Positions 1 through 6,237 of a stretch of DNA of 8,372 nucleotides are shown here, one piece after another. The stretch spans positions 1 through 8,372 of the forward strand of contig JAKLLJ010000122.1 of NCBI GenBank assembly GCA_023150215.1, given 5' to 3'. Every line of letters begins with the position of its first letter. Position 1 is the stretch's first letter. The position numbers and the translations under genes were made by a program. Origin of the DNA: Thauera sp. Lineage in GTDB: Bacteria; Pseudomonadota; Gammaproteobacteria; Burkholderiales; Rhodocyclaceae. The notes under the pieces are model-generated. The model worked only from the letters and a program-made list of their open reading frames with translations, made no database searches and was not told the origin of the DNA.

Positions 1-214
1 TCAACCGCGCCAGCAAGTCCTGCGGCGAGAGCTGCTCGAACAAGGCGTCGATCACCTCGAGATTCACACCCTCGTGACGCAGGGCAAACTCGAGGCGGCC
101 GACCAGCGTGTCCTCGATGGCGACGCCGCGCGGAAAGAGGACGCGGTCGGCAGAGTCCACGCGCCGATTGACCGAACCGCTGCGCCGTCCTTGCCTTCCG
201 TGAAGCGCATCCAT
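1..214 (-). CDS. Fic-family-like protein, N-terminal part (partial, runs off left edge)
   Basis: The frame opens at an ATG at 214 and continues without a stop to base 1, so the 3' part is missing. About 18 residues of low-complexity, arginine-rich sequence are followed by DSADRVLFPRGVAIEDTLVG, then RLEFALRHEGVNLEVIDALF and EQLSPQDLLARL. From memory, the pattern (E)DTL.G.L.FAL.HEGV.L..L..LF is typical of the region upstream of the catalytic domain in a class of Fic/DOC proteins, which transfer AMP or similar groups to target proteins. The FIC motif itself would lie outside the window, so catalysis cannot be judged. An in-frame TGA lies two codons before the ATG, so no earlier start is possible. 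The first 18 codons come from DNA that in another frame encodes an HD-domain fragment, so the 5' end looks rearranged. It may be a pseudogene rather than an expressed protein. Confidence 0.5.
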   Translation of the reverse strand, partial: MDALHGRQGRRSGSVNRRVDSADRVLFPRGVAIEDTLVGRLEFALRHEGVNLEVIDALFEQLSPQDLLARL

Positions 215-300
215 ACCGGCTCACCGATCTCCGTCAGATCGAGCAGGATCACCTGAAGGTTGGCCAGCTTGTCGCAAGCGGAGACGAGAACGGCTCCCTC
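184..300 (-). pseudogene. Remnant of an HD-type phosphohydrolase gene
   Basis: Between the RND stop codon and the Fic-like frame, one minus-strand frame reads VLVSACDKLANLQVILLDL, followed by TEIGEPVWMRFTEGKDG. This matches the late part of HD-domain (RelA/SpoT-hydrolase-like) proteins, where a (V/L)SACDKL.N...I..DL...G...(F/W).RF..G..G stretch follows the metal-binding HD motifs. Only about 39 codons survive. The upstream HD motif is absent because the efflux gene ends 17 bases before, and the usual continuation after the GKDG stretch is lost. There is no sensible start codon, so I read this as a non-functional fossil left by an insertion or deletion. It overlaps the 5' end of the Fic-like frame. 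Confidence 0.6.
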
Positions 301-317
301 CCGCCCGCTCGGTCCGC

Positions 318-3300
318 CTATCCGTGCCTTTCGCCGCGGATGCCGAAGAAGCTCGCGTACAGCAGCGGCACCACCACCAGGGTCAGCCCGGTGGCGAAGA
401 TGAGGCCGAACATGATCGTCACCGCCATGCTGCGAAAGAAAGGATCGAACAGCAGCGGCGCCACCCCCAGCACCGTGGTCGCAGCACCGAGGAAGACCGG
501 ACGCGCGCGGCTCGCCGAGGCGTCGAGCACCGCGAGCAGGCGCGGCTTGCCCGCGCGGATCTCGACGTCGATCTGGTCCACCAGCACGATCGCGTTCTTG
601 ATCAGCATGCCGGTCAGGCTCAGGAAGCCGAGGATGGCCATGAACTCGAAGGGCGCCTGGAACAGCAGCAGCCCGACCGCCACCCCCACCACCGCCAGCG
701 GCAGGGTGAGCCAGATCACCGCGGTCTGGCGCAGGCCGTTGAACATCACGATCACCGCCCCCACCATCGCCGCGAAGCCGAAGGGCGCCGCCGCGGCCAG
801 CCCGGCGTTGGCCTCGGCCGCGGCCTTGTGCTCGCCGTGCCATTCGAGCACGTAGCCGGGCGGCAGCGCGATGGCCTCGATCTGCGGGCGCAGGCGCTCG
901 AACAGCGGCGCGGACAGCTGCCCGGCGGGCGGGTCGCACTGCGCCTTGAGGGTCGGGAAGCGGTTCTCGCGCCGGATCAGCGCGTCCTCCCACACCGTGT
1001 CGACACGCTCGACGAACTGGCTCACCGGCACGTACTTGCCCGCGCCGGCGCTGAAGACCTGGACGTTGCCGAGGTCCTCCACCCCGCCGCGCTCGTCCGC
1101 CGGCGCGCGCGCCAGGATCGGGATCAGGCGCTCCTTGTCGCGATACACGCCGATCTGCTGGCCGACGTAGTTGCGCTCGAGCGCGGCGGCGATGTCCGAG
1201 GGCAGCACGCCGGCGCGCTGCGCGGCCTCGACAGAGAAGCGCGGGCGCACCACCGGGACCGCCTGGCGCCAGTCGTCCTGGATCGCCACCGCCTCGGGGT
1301 CTGCAGCCATGATCGCCTTGGCCTCCTCCGCCAGCCGGCGCAGCACCGCCGGGTCGGAACCACGGAAGGCGGCCTCGATCTTCTTGCCACCGCCGCGCCC
1401 GAGCATGAACTTCCACACCTTCACGCTGGCTTCCGGGAAGGCAGCCTCGAGCTCTGACTGCAGGCGCTCGATGAGGCCGGCAATGTCCTCGAAGTGCTCG
1501 ACATCCACCAGCAGCTGGCCGTAGGCCGGGTTGGGGTCCTCCGGGCTGTAGGTGAGCATGAAGCGCAGCGCGCCCTGGCCGATGAAGCTCGTCACATGAC
1601 GCACCCCCGGCGCCGCACGCACCTTGCCCTCGGCCTCGGCGACCACCGCCGCGGTCGTGCGGAGGTCGGTGCCCTGCGGCAGCGCCAGGTCGACCACGAA
1701 CTGCGGCCGCGCCGAGTCGGGCATGAAGCCGGGCGGCACATGGCCGAAGGCGAGCACGCCGGCGGCGAGCAGCCCGACCAGCACCGCGCCGCTCGCCGCG
1801 CGCCGCGCCAGCACGCCCTGCAGCAGGCGGCGATAGGCGCGCAGCACTCGGCCTTCCTGCGCATCCGTGTCCACCTTCACCTTGAGGAAGGCGGCGCACA
1901 GCAGCGGGGTCAGCGTGATCGCGAAGAGCCACGACAGCAGCATCGAATACAGGATCACCCAGAAAAGCGAGCCGGCGTATTCCCCCATGTCGGTGGGCGA
2001 CAGGCCGATCGCGCTGAAGGCGAGGATGCCGACCACGGTGCCGCCGAGCAGCGGCCACACCGTCGCGCGCACCACCGCGCCGGCGGCCGGGGCCACCGCC
2101 TCGCCCTTCTGCAGCCGCAGCAGGATGCCGTCGGTGACCACGATCGCGTTGTCCACCAGCATGCCGAGCGCGATGATCAGCGCGCCGAGCGAGATGCGCT
2201 GCATCGCGATGCCGTCCATCCACATCGCGATCAGCGTGCCGGCCACGGTCAGCACCAGCACCGTGCCGATGATCAGCCCGCTGCGCAGGCCCATGAAGAG
2301 CAGCAGCACCACGACCACGATCGCCACCGCGGCGACCAGGTTGTCCACGAAGCCCGACACGGCCACGCGCACCGAGTCCGACTGGAAGGACACCACGTTC
2401 AGCTCCATGCCCACCGGGCGCTGCCCTTCCAGCTCGGCCAGGCGGCGCTTGACCGCGTCGCCCATCTCGACGACGTTGCCGCCAAGCACGTTGGAGACGC
2501 CCAGCCCGATCGCCACACGGCCGTCGTGGCGCATCAGTACCGCGGGCGGATCGACGTAGTCGCGACGGATGTCGGCCACGTCGCGCAGGCGCAGCAGGCC
2601 GCTCGCCGCGTCGCCAGCCACCACCAGCTCGCCGAGCGCCGCCACCGACACCACGCCGTCCGCAGGCTGAATGTGCAGGCGCAGCGGGCCGGCATCGACC
2701 GCGCCGGCGAGCGCGACCAGATTCTGCGCGCGCAGCGAGGCGTAGATGCGCTCGAGCGGCACGCCGAGCTGGGCGGCGCGCGCGCTCGACACCTCGACGT
2801 AGATCGCCTCCTTGCGCTCGCCGAGCAGCGCCACCCGCGCCACGCCCGGCACCAGCACCAGCTCGCGGCGCAGGAAGTCGACGTAGTCGTACACCTGGCG
2901 CGGGCTGTAGCCCTCGCCGGTGACCGCGTAGAAGAGCGCGAAGACATCGCCGAAATCGCCCTTCACCACCGGCTCGGCCGCGCCCGGCGGCAGTGTGCGC
3001 GCAGCTTCGGCGATCTTGCTGCGCAGCTTGTCCCACACTTGGTCGAGCTCGGCCTGGGTGCGCGAGAACGCCAGCCTGGCCTCCACCTTGACCAGCGACT
3101 CGCCGGCGCGCGACACCGAGCTGATCTCCTCCACCTCCTGCATCTGCTGCACCGCGCCCTCGATGCGGTCGGTGATCTCCGCGGCCACCTGAGCCGGCGA
3201 GGCGCCCGGGTAGGCGGTGACGACAACCGCCTGGCGGATGACGAACTCCGGGTCCTCGAAGCGGCCGAGGCGCTCGTACGCCAGCCAGCCGCCCGCCAGT

Positions 3301-3362
3301 ACCAGCAGCGTGGACACCCAGGCGACGACCGCCTTGCGGATCGTGTATTCGGCGATGTTCAT
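318..3362 (-). CDS. RND efflux transporter permease (HAE1/AcrB-like), 1014 aa
   Basis: Inner-membrane proton-driven pump subunit that would work as a trimer with the adaptor encoded just upstream. The protein has the normal RND length and layout: TM1 at about 10-30, a large periplasmic loop (about 31-335), TM2-TM6 (about 337-490), TM7 (about 523-541), a second large loop, and TM8-TM12 (about 858-1005). The family opening after TM1 is visible (RFEDPEFVIRQAVVVTAYPG). TM4 carries LGMLVDNAIVV with Asp404, but Asn405 stands where AcrB has a second Asp. TM10 carries GMLIKNAIVLVDQ with Lys922, so an Asp-Lys proton relay is kept. The start is the ATG of MNIAEYTIRK, 14 bases after the adaptor stop codon; the long in-frame extension upstream lies inside the adaptor gene and is not coding. 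The substrate cannot be read from sequence: drugs, solvents or fatty acids are all possible. The methionine-rich metal-binding features of CusA-type pumps were not seen. Confidence 0.95.
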   Translation of the reverse strand: MNIAEYTIRKAVVAWVSTLLVLAGGWLAYERLGRFEDPEFVIRQAVVVTAYPGASPAQVAAEITDRIEGAVQQMQEVEEISSVSRAGESLVKVEARLAFSRTQAELDQVWDKLRSKIAEAARTLPPGAAEPVVKGDFGDVFALFYAVTGEGYSPRQVYDYVDFLRRELVLVPGVARVALLGERKEAIYVEVSSARAAQLGVPLERIYASLRAQNLVALAGAVDAGPLRLHIQPADGVVSVAALGELVVAGDAASGLLRLRDVADIRRDYVDPPAVLMRHDGRVAIGLGVSNVLGGNVVEMGDAVKRRLAELEGQRPVGMELNVVSFQSDSVRVAVSGFVDNLVAAVAIVVVVLLLFMGLRSGLIIGTVLVLTVAGTLIAMWMDGIAMQRISLGALIIALGMLVDNAIVVTDGILLRLQKGEAVAPAAGAVVRATVWPLLGGTVVGILAFSAIGLSPTDMGEYAGSLFWVILYSMLLSWLFAITLTPLLCAAFLKVKVDTDAQEGRVLRAYRRLLQGVLARRAASGAVLVGLLAAGVLAFGHVPPGFMPDSARPQFVVDLALPQGTDLRTTAAVVAEAEGKVRAAPGVRHVTSFIGQGALRFMLTYSPEDPNPAYGQLLVDVEHFEDIAGLIERLQSELEAAFPEASVKVWKFMLGRGGGKKIEAAFRGSDPAVLRRLAEEAKAIMAADPEAVAIQDDWRQAVPVVRPRFSVEAAQRAGVLPSDIAAALERNYVGQQIGVYRDKERLIPILARAPADERGGVEDLGNVQVFSAGAGKYVPVSQFVERVDTVWEDALIRRENRFPTLKAQCDPPAGQLSAPLFERLRPQIEAIALPPGYVLEWHGEHKAAAEANAGLAAAAPFGFAAMVGAVIVMFNGLRQTAVIWLTLPLAVVGVAVGLLLFQAPFEFMAILGFLSLTGMLIKNAIVLVDQIDVEIRAGKPRLLAVLDASASRARPVFLGAATTVLGVAPLLFDPFFRSMAVTIMFGLIFATGLTLVVVPLLYASFFGIRGERHG

Positions 3363-3376
3363 GCGCGGCCCCGCAC

Positions 3377-4486
3377 TCAGCGCGATTCGAGCGGACGGAC
3401 CGGCATGCCTTCGCGCAGCGCGCCGACGCCGGCGGCGACGATGCGCTCGCCGCGCGTGAGACCGGACTCCACCGCAATCCCGCCGCCGATGATGGCGCCG
3501 ATGCGGACTGGTCGGCGCGCGACCCGCCCATCGTCCTTGAGCACCCACACGCCGGGCCGGCCCTGGGCGTCGGCGGCGATGGCGGCGAGCGGTACGGTGA
3601 TCGTCGCGTTCGCACCGGCGGCCTCGGCGGCATCGCCCACCCCTCCTGCCGACTCCACGCTCACCGCCATCCCCGGCAGCAGGTTCACGCCCGCCGGCAC
3701 CGTGCGCACCGCGAGCACCACCCCATAGCTCTGCGTCAGCGCATCGGCCTCCGCGGCAAAGGATTTGAGCTCGAGCGCCAGTGCCTGCCCCATCCCGCCA
3801 CGATCGCCCTCCACCCCGCGCTCGCCCTCCAGAAACGCGACCGCGCCCTGCTGCGGCCGCATGCGGCGCACCAGGCGCTCAGGCACGTTCGTCACCACCT
3901 CCAGCGCGCGCAGGTCCTGCAGCTCTGCGATCGGCTGCTTGGCCTGCACGTTGCTGAAAGGCTCGATGTGGCGGCGGGTGATCACGCCCTCGAAAGGCGC
4001 CTTGATGGCCGTGTCGGCGAGGTCGCGTTCGGCGGCGGCAAGATTGGTGCGGGCCAGCTCCAGGCGGGCGCGGCGGTCGTCGACCTCGGCGCGGGCGACC
4101 GCCTGCACGCTTTCCCACAGGCGTTGGTAGCGCACGAGATCGCTCCGTGCGCGCTCGAACTCAGCGCGCGCCGCGTCCAGGCGCGAGCGGTAAATGCGAT
4201 CGTCGAGGCGCGCGACGAGCTCTCCGGCCTTCACCCGCCGCCCCTCCTCCAGACTGAACTTGTCCACGAAGCCGGGCACATCGAACGAGAGCTCGGCGCG
4301 CTTCGCTGCGCGCACCCGCCCGGGCAGGCGCAAGGTCTCGCCGGCCAGCGCCTCGCCCACGGTGAGGATCAAGGCCGGACGCGTGGCCGCCACTGCCGCA
4401 GCAGGCGCGGGCGGCGCGGTGCAGGCAGCCAGGGACAGGCAAAGCGCGGATCCTGCGCAGGCGACGCATCGATGCAGTGAGTTCAC
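3377..4486 (-). CDS. RND periplasmic adaptor (membrane fusion protein), lipoprotein, 369 aa
   Basis: Links the RND pump to an outer-membrane channel. With the GTG start at 4486, the N-terminus is a lipoprotein signal peptide: a short charged start, a hydrophobic run, and lipobox LAAC with Cys22, so it is probably anchored by lipid. A biotinyl/lipoyl half-motif follows (GFVDKFSLEEGRRVKAGELV, about 72-91). Next comes a helical hairpin rich in Ala, Arg and Glu (about 100-160), the second lipoyl half (IKAPFEGVITRRHIEPFSNV, about 161-180), a beta-barrel region and a membrane-proximal domain ending near residue 365. GTG is chosen because it gives the lipobox at the right distance and has GGGGA 8 bases upstream; longer readings run into the preceding lipoprotein gene. 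It lies 14 bases after the SHOCT gene and 14 bases before the pump gene, so all are in one operon. No outer-membrane factor gene is in the window. Confidence 0.93.
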   Translation of the reverse strand: MNSLHRCVACAGSALCLSLAACTAPPAPAAAVAATRPALILTVGEALAGETLRLPGRVRAAKRAELSFDVPGFVDKFSLEEGRRVKAGELVARLDDRIYRSRLDAARAEFERARSDLVRYQRLWESVQAVARAEVDDRRARLELARTNLAAAERDLADTAIKAPFEGVITRRHIEPFSNVQAKQPIAELQDLRALEVVTNVPERLVRRMRPQQGAVAFLEGERGVEGDRGGMGQALALELKSFAAEADALTQSYGVVLAVRTVPAGVNLLPGMAVSVESAGGVGDAAEAAGANATITVPLAAIAADAQGRPGVWVLKDDGRVARRPVRIGAIIGGGIAVESGLTRGERIVAAGVGALREGMPVRPLESR

Positions 4487-4500
4487 GGAACAGGTCCCCG

Positions 4501-4710
4501 TCAGTGCGGCCGGTCGAGGATGCGCTTGCGCAACAGCTCGTAGTCGCGGCGCTCGATCGCGCCCTCGTCGAGCGCACGCTGCAGATCGGCCAGCTCCTGC
4601 CCTTTCGAAACCGTCGTGGTGCCCTGCACCTTTACATAGGTATCCCCGCTGCAAGCGCCCAGCAGCAGGCAGCCGAGGACGGCGAGCGCCGGAAATTTGA
4701 TCGTGTGCAT
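4501..4710 (-). CDS. Small SHOCT-domain lipoprotein, second copy, 69 aa
   Basis: A short exported protein. The signal peptide MHTIKFPALAVLGCLLLGAC ends in lipobox LGAC with Cys20, so it should be a membrane-anchored lipoprotein. After a short linker (GDTYVKVQGTTTVSKG), residues about 36-67 form a SHOCT-like two-helix motif (ELADLQRALDEGAI, then YELLRKRIL). SHOCT is a small C-terminal helical hairpin usually thought to mediate oligomerisation or protein contacts; its exact role is unknown. The ATG has GGAG 6 bases upstream, and that site overlaps the stop codon of the preceding gene, which suggests translational coupling. It is a paralogue of the gene just upstream: about 17 of 38 residues are identical over the C-terminal part. 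Its position directly before the adaptor gene suggests an accessory role for the pump, which is inference. Confidence 0.85.
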   Translation of the reverse strand: MHTIKFPALAVLGCLLLGACSGDTYVKVQGTTTVSKGQELADLQRALDEGAIERRDYELLRKRILDRPH

Positions 4711-4713
4711 GGC

Positions 4714-4914
4714 TCACTCCACGCTGTCGATGAGGCGATTGCGCTGGCGCTCGTACTCGCGGTCCGACAGGGCTCCGGCCTCGCGGGCGCGCTTGAGGTC
4801 GATGAGCTGCTGGCCGATCGAGACGTCGACCGTCGGCCGCACCACCTCGTGGCCGCCGCAGGCGGTGAGCGAGAGGCCGAGCAGCCCGGCCAAGAGCGCG
4901 ATGGGAATGTTCAC
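4714..4914 (-). CDS. Small SHOCT-domain lipoprotein, first gene of efflux operon, 66 aa
   Basis: Exported lipoprotein with signal peptide MNIPIALLAGLLGLSLTAC (lipobox LTAC, Cys19), then a short linker and a SHOCT-like helical hairpin (IGQQLIDLKRAREAGALSD, then YERQRNRLIDSVE). I prefer the GTG start at 4914 because GGAG lies 9 bases before it and the signal peptide then begins properly. An ATG at 4929 (MEPHE extension) or one at 4950 is possible, but neither has a clear ribosome binding site and both would place acidic residues before the hydrophobic core. The stop codon overlaps the ribosome binding site of the next gene, 3 bases away. It is the first gene of the apparent four-gene operon, so the promoter should lie in 4915-5099; I see no convincing -35/-10 pair there. 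Confidence 0.82.
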   Translation of the reverse strand: MNIPIALLAGLLGLSLTACGGHEVVRPTVDVSIGQQLIDLKRAREAGALSDREYERQRNRLIDSVE

Positions 4915-5048
4915 TTCGTGAGGCTCCATGGGTGAGGAATCACGCCGCAAGGGCCGTGAGACGAGAGAATCGGACGGCGTCGCGCAGCTTAATCCGGCAC
5001 CCGGCCTTCATGTCTGCCGACGTTCCGTTTTGGGACAGCATCGCGCCT

Positions 5049-5084
5049 GTGCGCCCGTCGCCAGCTTGGCGCACGGGGCGACGG
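5049..5084. terminator. Two overlapping inverted repeats between 5100-gene and efflux operon (possible terminator or leader structure)
   Basis: Directly downstream of the secreted-protein gene (minus strand) there are two perfect stems: GTGCGCC (5049-5055) with GGCGCAC (5068-5074), and CCGTCGCC (5055-5062) with GGCGACGG (5077-5084). The arms interleave, so the two stems cannot form fully together. No T-run follows on the minus strand (an A-rich AAAA comes about 17 bases later), so it is not a standard Rho-independent terminator. It could end the upstream transcript or act in the leader of the efflux operon. Confidence 0.35.
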
Positions 5085-5099
5085 TGTCTGCGGGACCGC

Positions 5100-5600
5100 T
5101 TACTGCGCTGGCGGGATCTGCTCGAGGAGGCGCTTGCGCAGGGCGGCGTCCATCGTCAGCTCGATCTGATACAGGCGCAACGCCTGGGTCGGCGAGAGCA
5201 CCTCCCCTGCCCTCCTGATCATGCGCTGGCGCGCCTCCAGCCTCGCCTGCTCGAGTTCGAGCGAGCGCGCGAGCGAGGCCCGCGCCGTGGGGTCGTCGAT
5301 CCAGCCCGCGTTGAGCTGGCGGGCAAACTCACCCAGGTTGCCGAGTTGGCGGTCGCGCATCACCACGATGTCCAGCAGGTAGGACTGGTAGATCGGCCAG
5401 AAGCGCTTCGCGCTGTGCTCGTCGAGCTTCATCTTGCTGCTGACCTCGATCACGCGCTGCAGATCGACGTCCTTGAACTGCTCGCGAATCAGGCCGATCG
5501 CGGCGTCCTCTTCCGTCGTTGCCGCGTGTGCGCCGAGCGCCAGCCCTGCGTACAGCACGATGGCCGCGACTGCGCGAAGGCGGAGAAATCCAGGCTTCAT
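5100..5600 (-). CDS. Secreted helical protein of unknown function, 166 aa
   Basis: The start ATG at 5600 has GGGAG 6 bases upstream. The N-terminus is a Sec signal peptide (MKPGFLRLRAVAAIVLYAGL, then ALGAHA) with a likely signal-peptidase cut after Ala26. The mature part is almost entirely helical and charged. It contains AKRFWPIYQSYLLDIVVMRD (about 64-83), ARSLELEQARLEARQRMIRR (about 111-130) and a closing LSPTQALRLYQIELTMDAAL (about 135-154). The FWPIY..Y...V...DR and LSP.QA.R.YQIE patterns occur in a widespread group of uncharacterised periplasmic proteins. The Gln-containing C-terminal motif recalls the LTxxQ repeat of Spy/CpxP periplasmic chaperones, but true LTxxQ repeats are absent. 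A role in envelope stress or metal response would be consistent with the neighbouring efflux operon but is unproven. It is probably a separate unit from that operon, 185 bases away. Confidence 0.85.
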   Translation of the reverse strand: MKPGFLRLRAVAAIVLYAGLALGAHAATTEEDAAIGLIREQFKDVDLQRVIEVSSKMKLDEHSAKRFWPIYQSYLLDIVVMRDRQLGNLGEFARQLNAGWIDDPTARASLARSLELEQARLEARQRMIRRAGEVLSPTQALRLYQIELTMDAALRKRLLEQIPPAQ

Positions 5601-5625
5601 CGTGCGCTCCCTTCCTGATTGCTGT

Positions 5626-5718
5626 TCATGATGAGGTGAGTGGCAACGCCCCCCACCGCGACGTCGAGCCGAGGGCGACACACACGGCAAGACCGGGGAG
5701 CAGGGAACGGATGGTCAT
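5626..5718 (-). CDS. Possible 30-aa exported peptide or decayed 5' gene fragment
   Basis: The ATG at 5718 is preceded by AAGGA at 8 bases, a good ribosome binding site. The reading MTIRSLLPGLAVCVALGSTS looks like a signal peptide, followed by only RWGALPLTSS and a stop. The stop overlaps an ATG (ATGA) that opens an 11-codon frame (MNSNQEGSAR, 5629-5597), whose own stop overlaps the ATG of the 5100-5600 gene. A run of six G at about 5656-5661 sits where a -1 shift would join the signal-peptide frame to a frame reading GGVATHLIMNSNQEGSAR. It could therefore be a true small leader gene, a frameshifted gene of about 40 codons, or a remnant. It does not match any family I recognise. Confidence 0.35.
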   Translation of the reverse strand: MTIRSLLPGLAVCVALGSTSRWGALPLTSS

Positions 5719-5828
5719 GAGCGTTTTCCTTGGAAGGGTCAGGCGGGAGGGAATCCGGTCTCCTGTCGGGCCGGCGGTCGAGTGGATCGGCGACCGCGTC
5801 CCGGTGGCCGAGGCGTGGCGGCGCGGTT

Positions 5829-6080
5829 TCACGAGGCGCTTCCGACCGGAAGCATCACGCTGGCGTGCAGGAAGCGACCGTGGAAGTAGATGCCGTCGAT
5901 GCGGCGCGCGACCGCGGTTGCGGCGCTCGGCGGAAGGTCGAGGTCGACGATGAACCAGGGACGGTCCGGATCGCCCTCGCAGATGGGCTCGATGCCGCGT
6001 ACCGGGCCGAAACGGCCCATGCGCTCGCGCAGTTTATGGAGGTCCGTTTCCGGACTCAGGCCCGAGAGGATCAGTTTCAT
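5829..6080 (-). CDS. Small RRM-type RNA-binding protein, 83 aa
   Basis: A single RNA recognition motif fold is suggested by the order beta-alpha-beta-beta-alpha-beta. Beta1 is KLILSGL (RNP2-like, residues 2-8), helix 1 is about 11-22, beta2 includes VRGIEPIC (27-34), beta3 is RPWFIVDLDL (40-49, RNP1 position), helix 2 is PPSAATAVARRIDG (50-63), and beta4 is LHASVML (71-77). FHGRFLHASVM near the end resembles the G..l.v..A segment of RRMs. The RNP1 aromatic pattern is degenerate: Trp42 and Phe43 are present, but the usual K/R-G-F/Y-G/A-F/Y-V is not complete, so RNA binding is likely but not certain. The start ATG has GGAG about 7 bases upstream. It is transcribed away from the HTH regulator at 6238, with 157 bases between them. 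Confidence 0.75.
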   Translation of the reverse strand: MKLILSGLSPETDLHKLRERMGRFGPVRGIEPICEGDPDRPWFIVDLDLPPSAATAVARRIDGIYFHGRFLHASVMLPVGSAS

Positions 6081-6128
6081 CGACGGTCTCCGGTGATCGG
6101 CGCTGCAGTGGGTCGAGGACGTCCCGGG

Positions 6129-6167
6129 GCTTCAAGGCTGCTCGGGGGGTCGCAAACGACTTGAAGC
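6129..6167. promoter_or_regulatory. 8-bp inverted repeat overlapping a promoter -35 box (candidate operator)
   Basis: GCTTCAAG (6129-6136) and CTTGAAGC (6160-6167) are perfect reverse complements with centres 31 bases apart, close to three helical turns. The right half covers the TTGAAG -35 candidate of the rightward promoter. It is placed so that a dimeric regulator, possibly the product of the gene at 6238, could control both divergent genes. This is inference from layout. Confidence 0.4.
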
Positions 6168-6189
6168 ATAGAGCGGAGATCGGGACAAT
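6161..6189 (+). promoter_or_regulatory. Candidate sigma70 promoter for the HTH regulator
   Basis: TTGAAG (6161-6166) and GACAAT (6184-6189) each match 4 of 6 bases of the -35 and -10 consensus and are separated by exactly 17 bases. Transcription would start near 6196, about 40 bases before the ATG at 6238. It is the best promoter-like pair I find in the divergent region. Confidence 0.4.
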
Positions 6190-6200
6190 CGGGGACGAAC

Positions 6201-6215
6201 GGCCCATTTTGGGCC
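6201..6215. promoter_or_regulatory. Perfect 15-base palindrome in leader of the HTH regulator
   Basis: GGCCCA, TTT, TGGGCC: 6-bp arms and a 3-base centre. It lies just after the predicted transcription start and 22 bases before the ATG. It could be an operator (autoregulation) or a short hairpin in the 5' leader. Confidence 0.4.
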
Positions 6216-6237
6216 AGCCAATCGCACGGAGACCTGG

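Noticed and set aside
324..1457. Plus-strand open frame of 377 codons
   Set aside because: Antisense shadow of the pump gene with biased composition and no recognisable domain.
64..3633. Very long minus-strand open frame (1189 codons) in another frame of the RND gene
   Set aside because: Most of it is Arg/Gly/Ala-rich shadow sequence. Only its last part (184-300) has protein-like homology and is reported as an HD remnant.
1494..3728. Long plus-strand open frame (744 codons) opposite the RND and adaptor genes
   Set aside because: Its product is rich in His, Arg, Gln and Asp with no fold-like pattern, typical of an antisense frame in GC-rich DNA. The minus strand here encodes a clear RND pump.
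4915..5099. Search for a sigma70 promoter of the efflux operon on the minus strand
   Set aside because: No -35/-10 pair with acceptable spacing was convincing, so no site is claimed.
5519..6164. Plus-strand open frames across the RRM and secreted-protein genes
   Set aside because: Arg-rich antisense readings without ribosome binding sites or domain patterns; the minus-strand genes explain the region.
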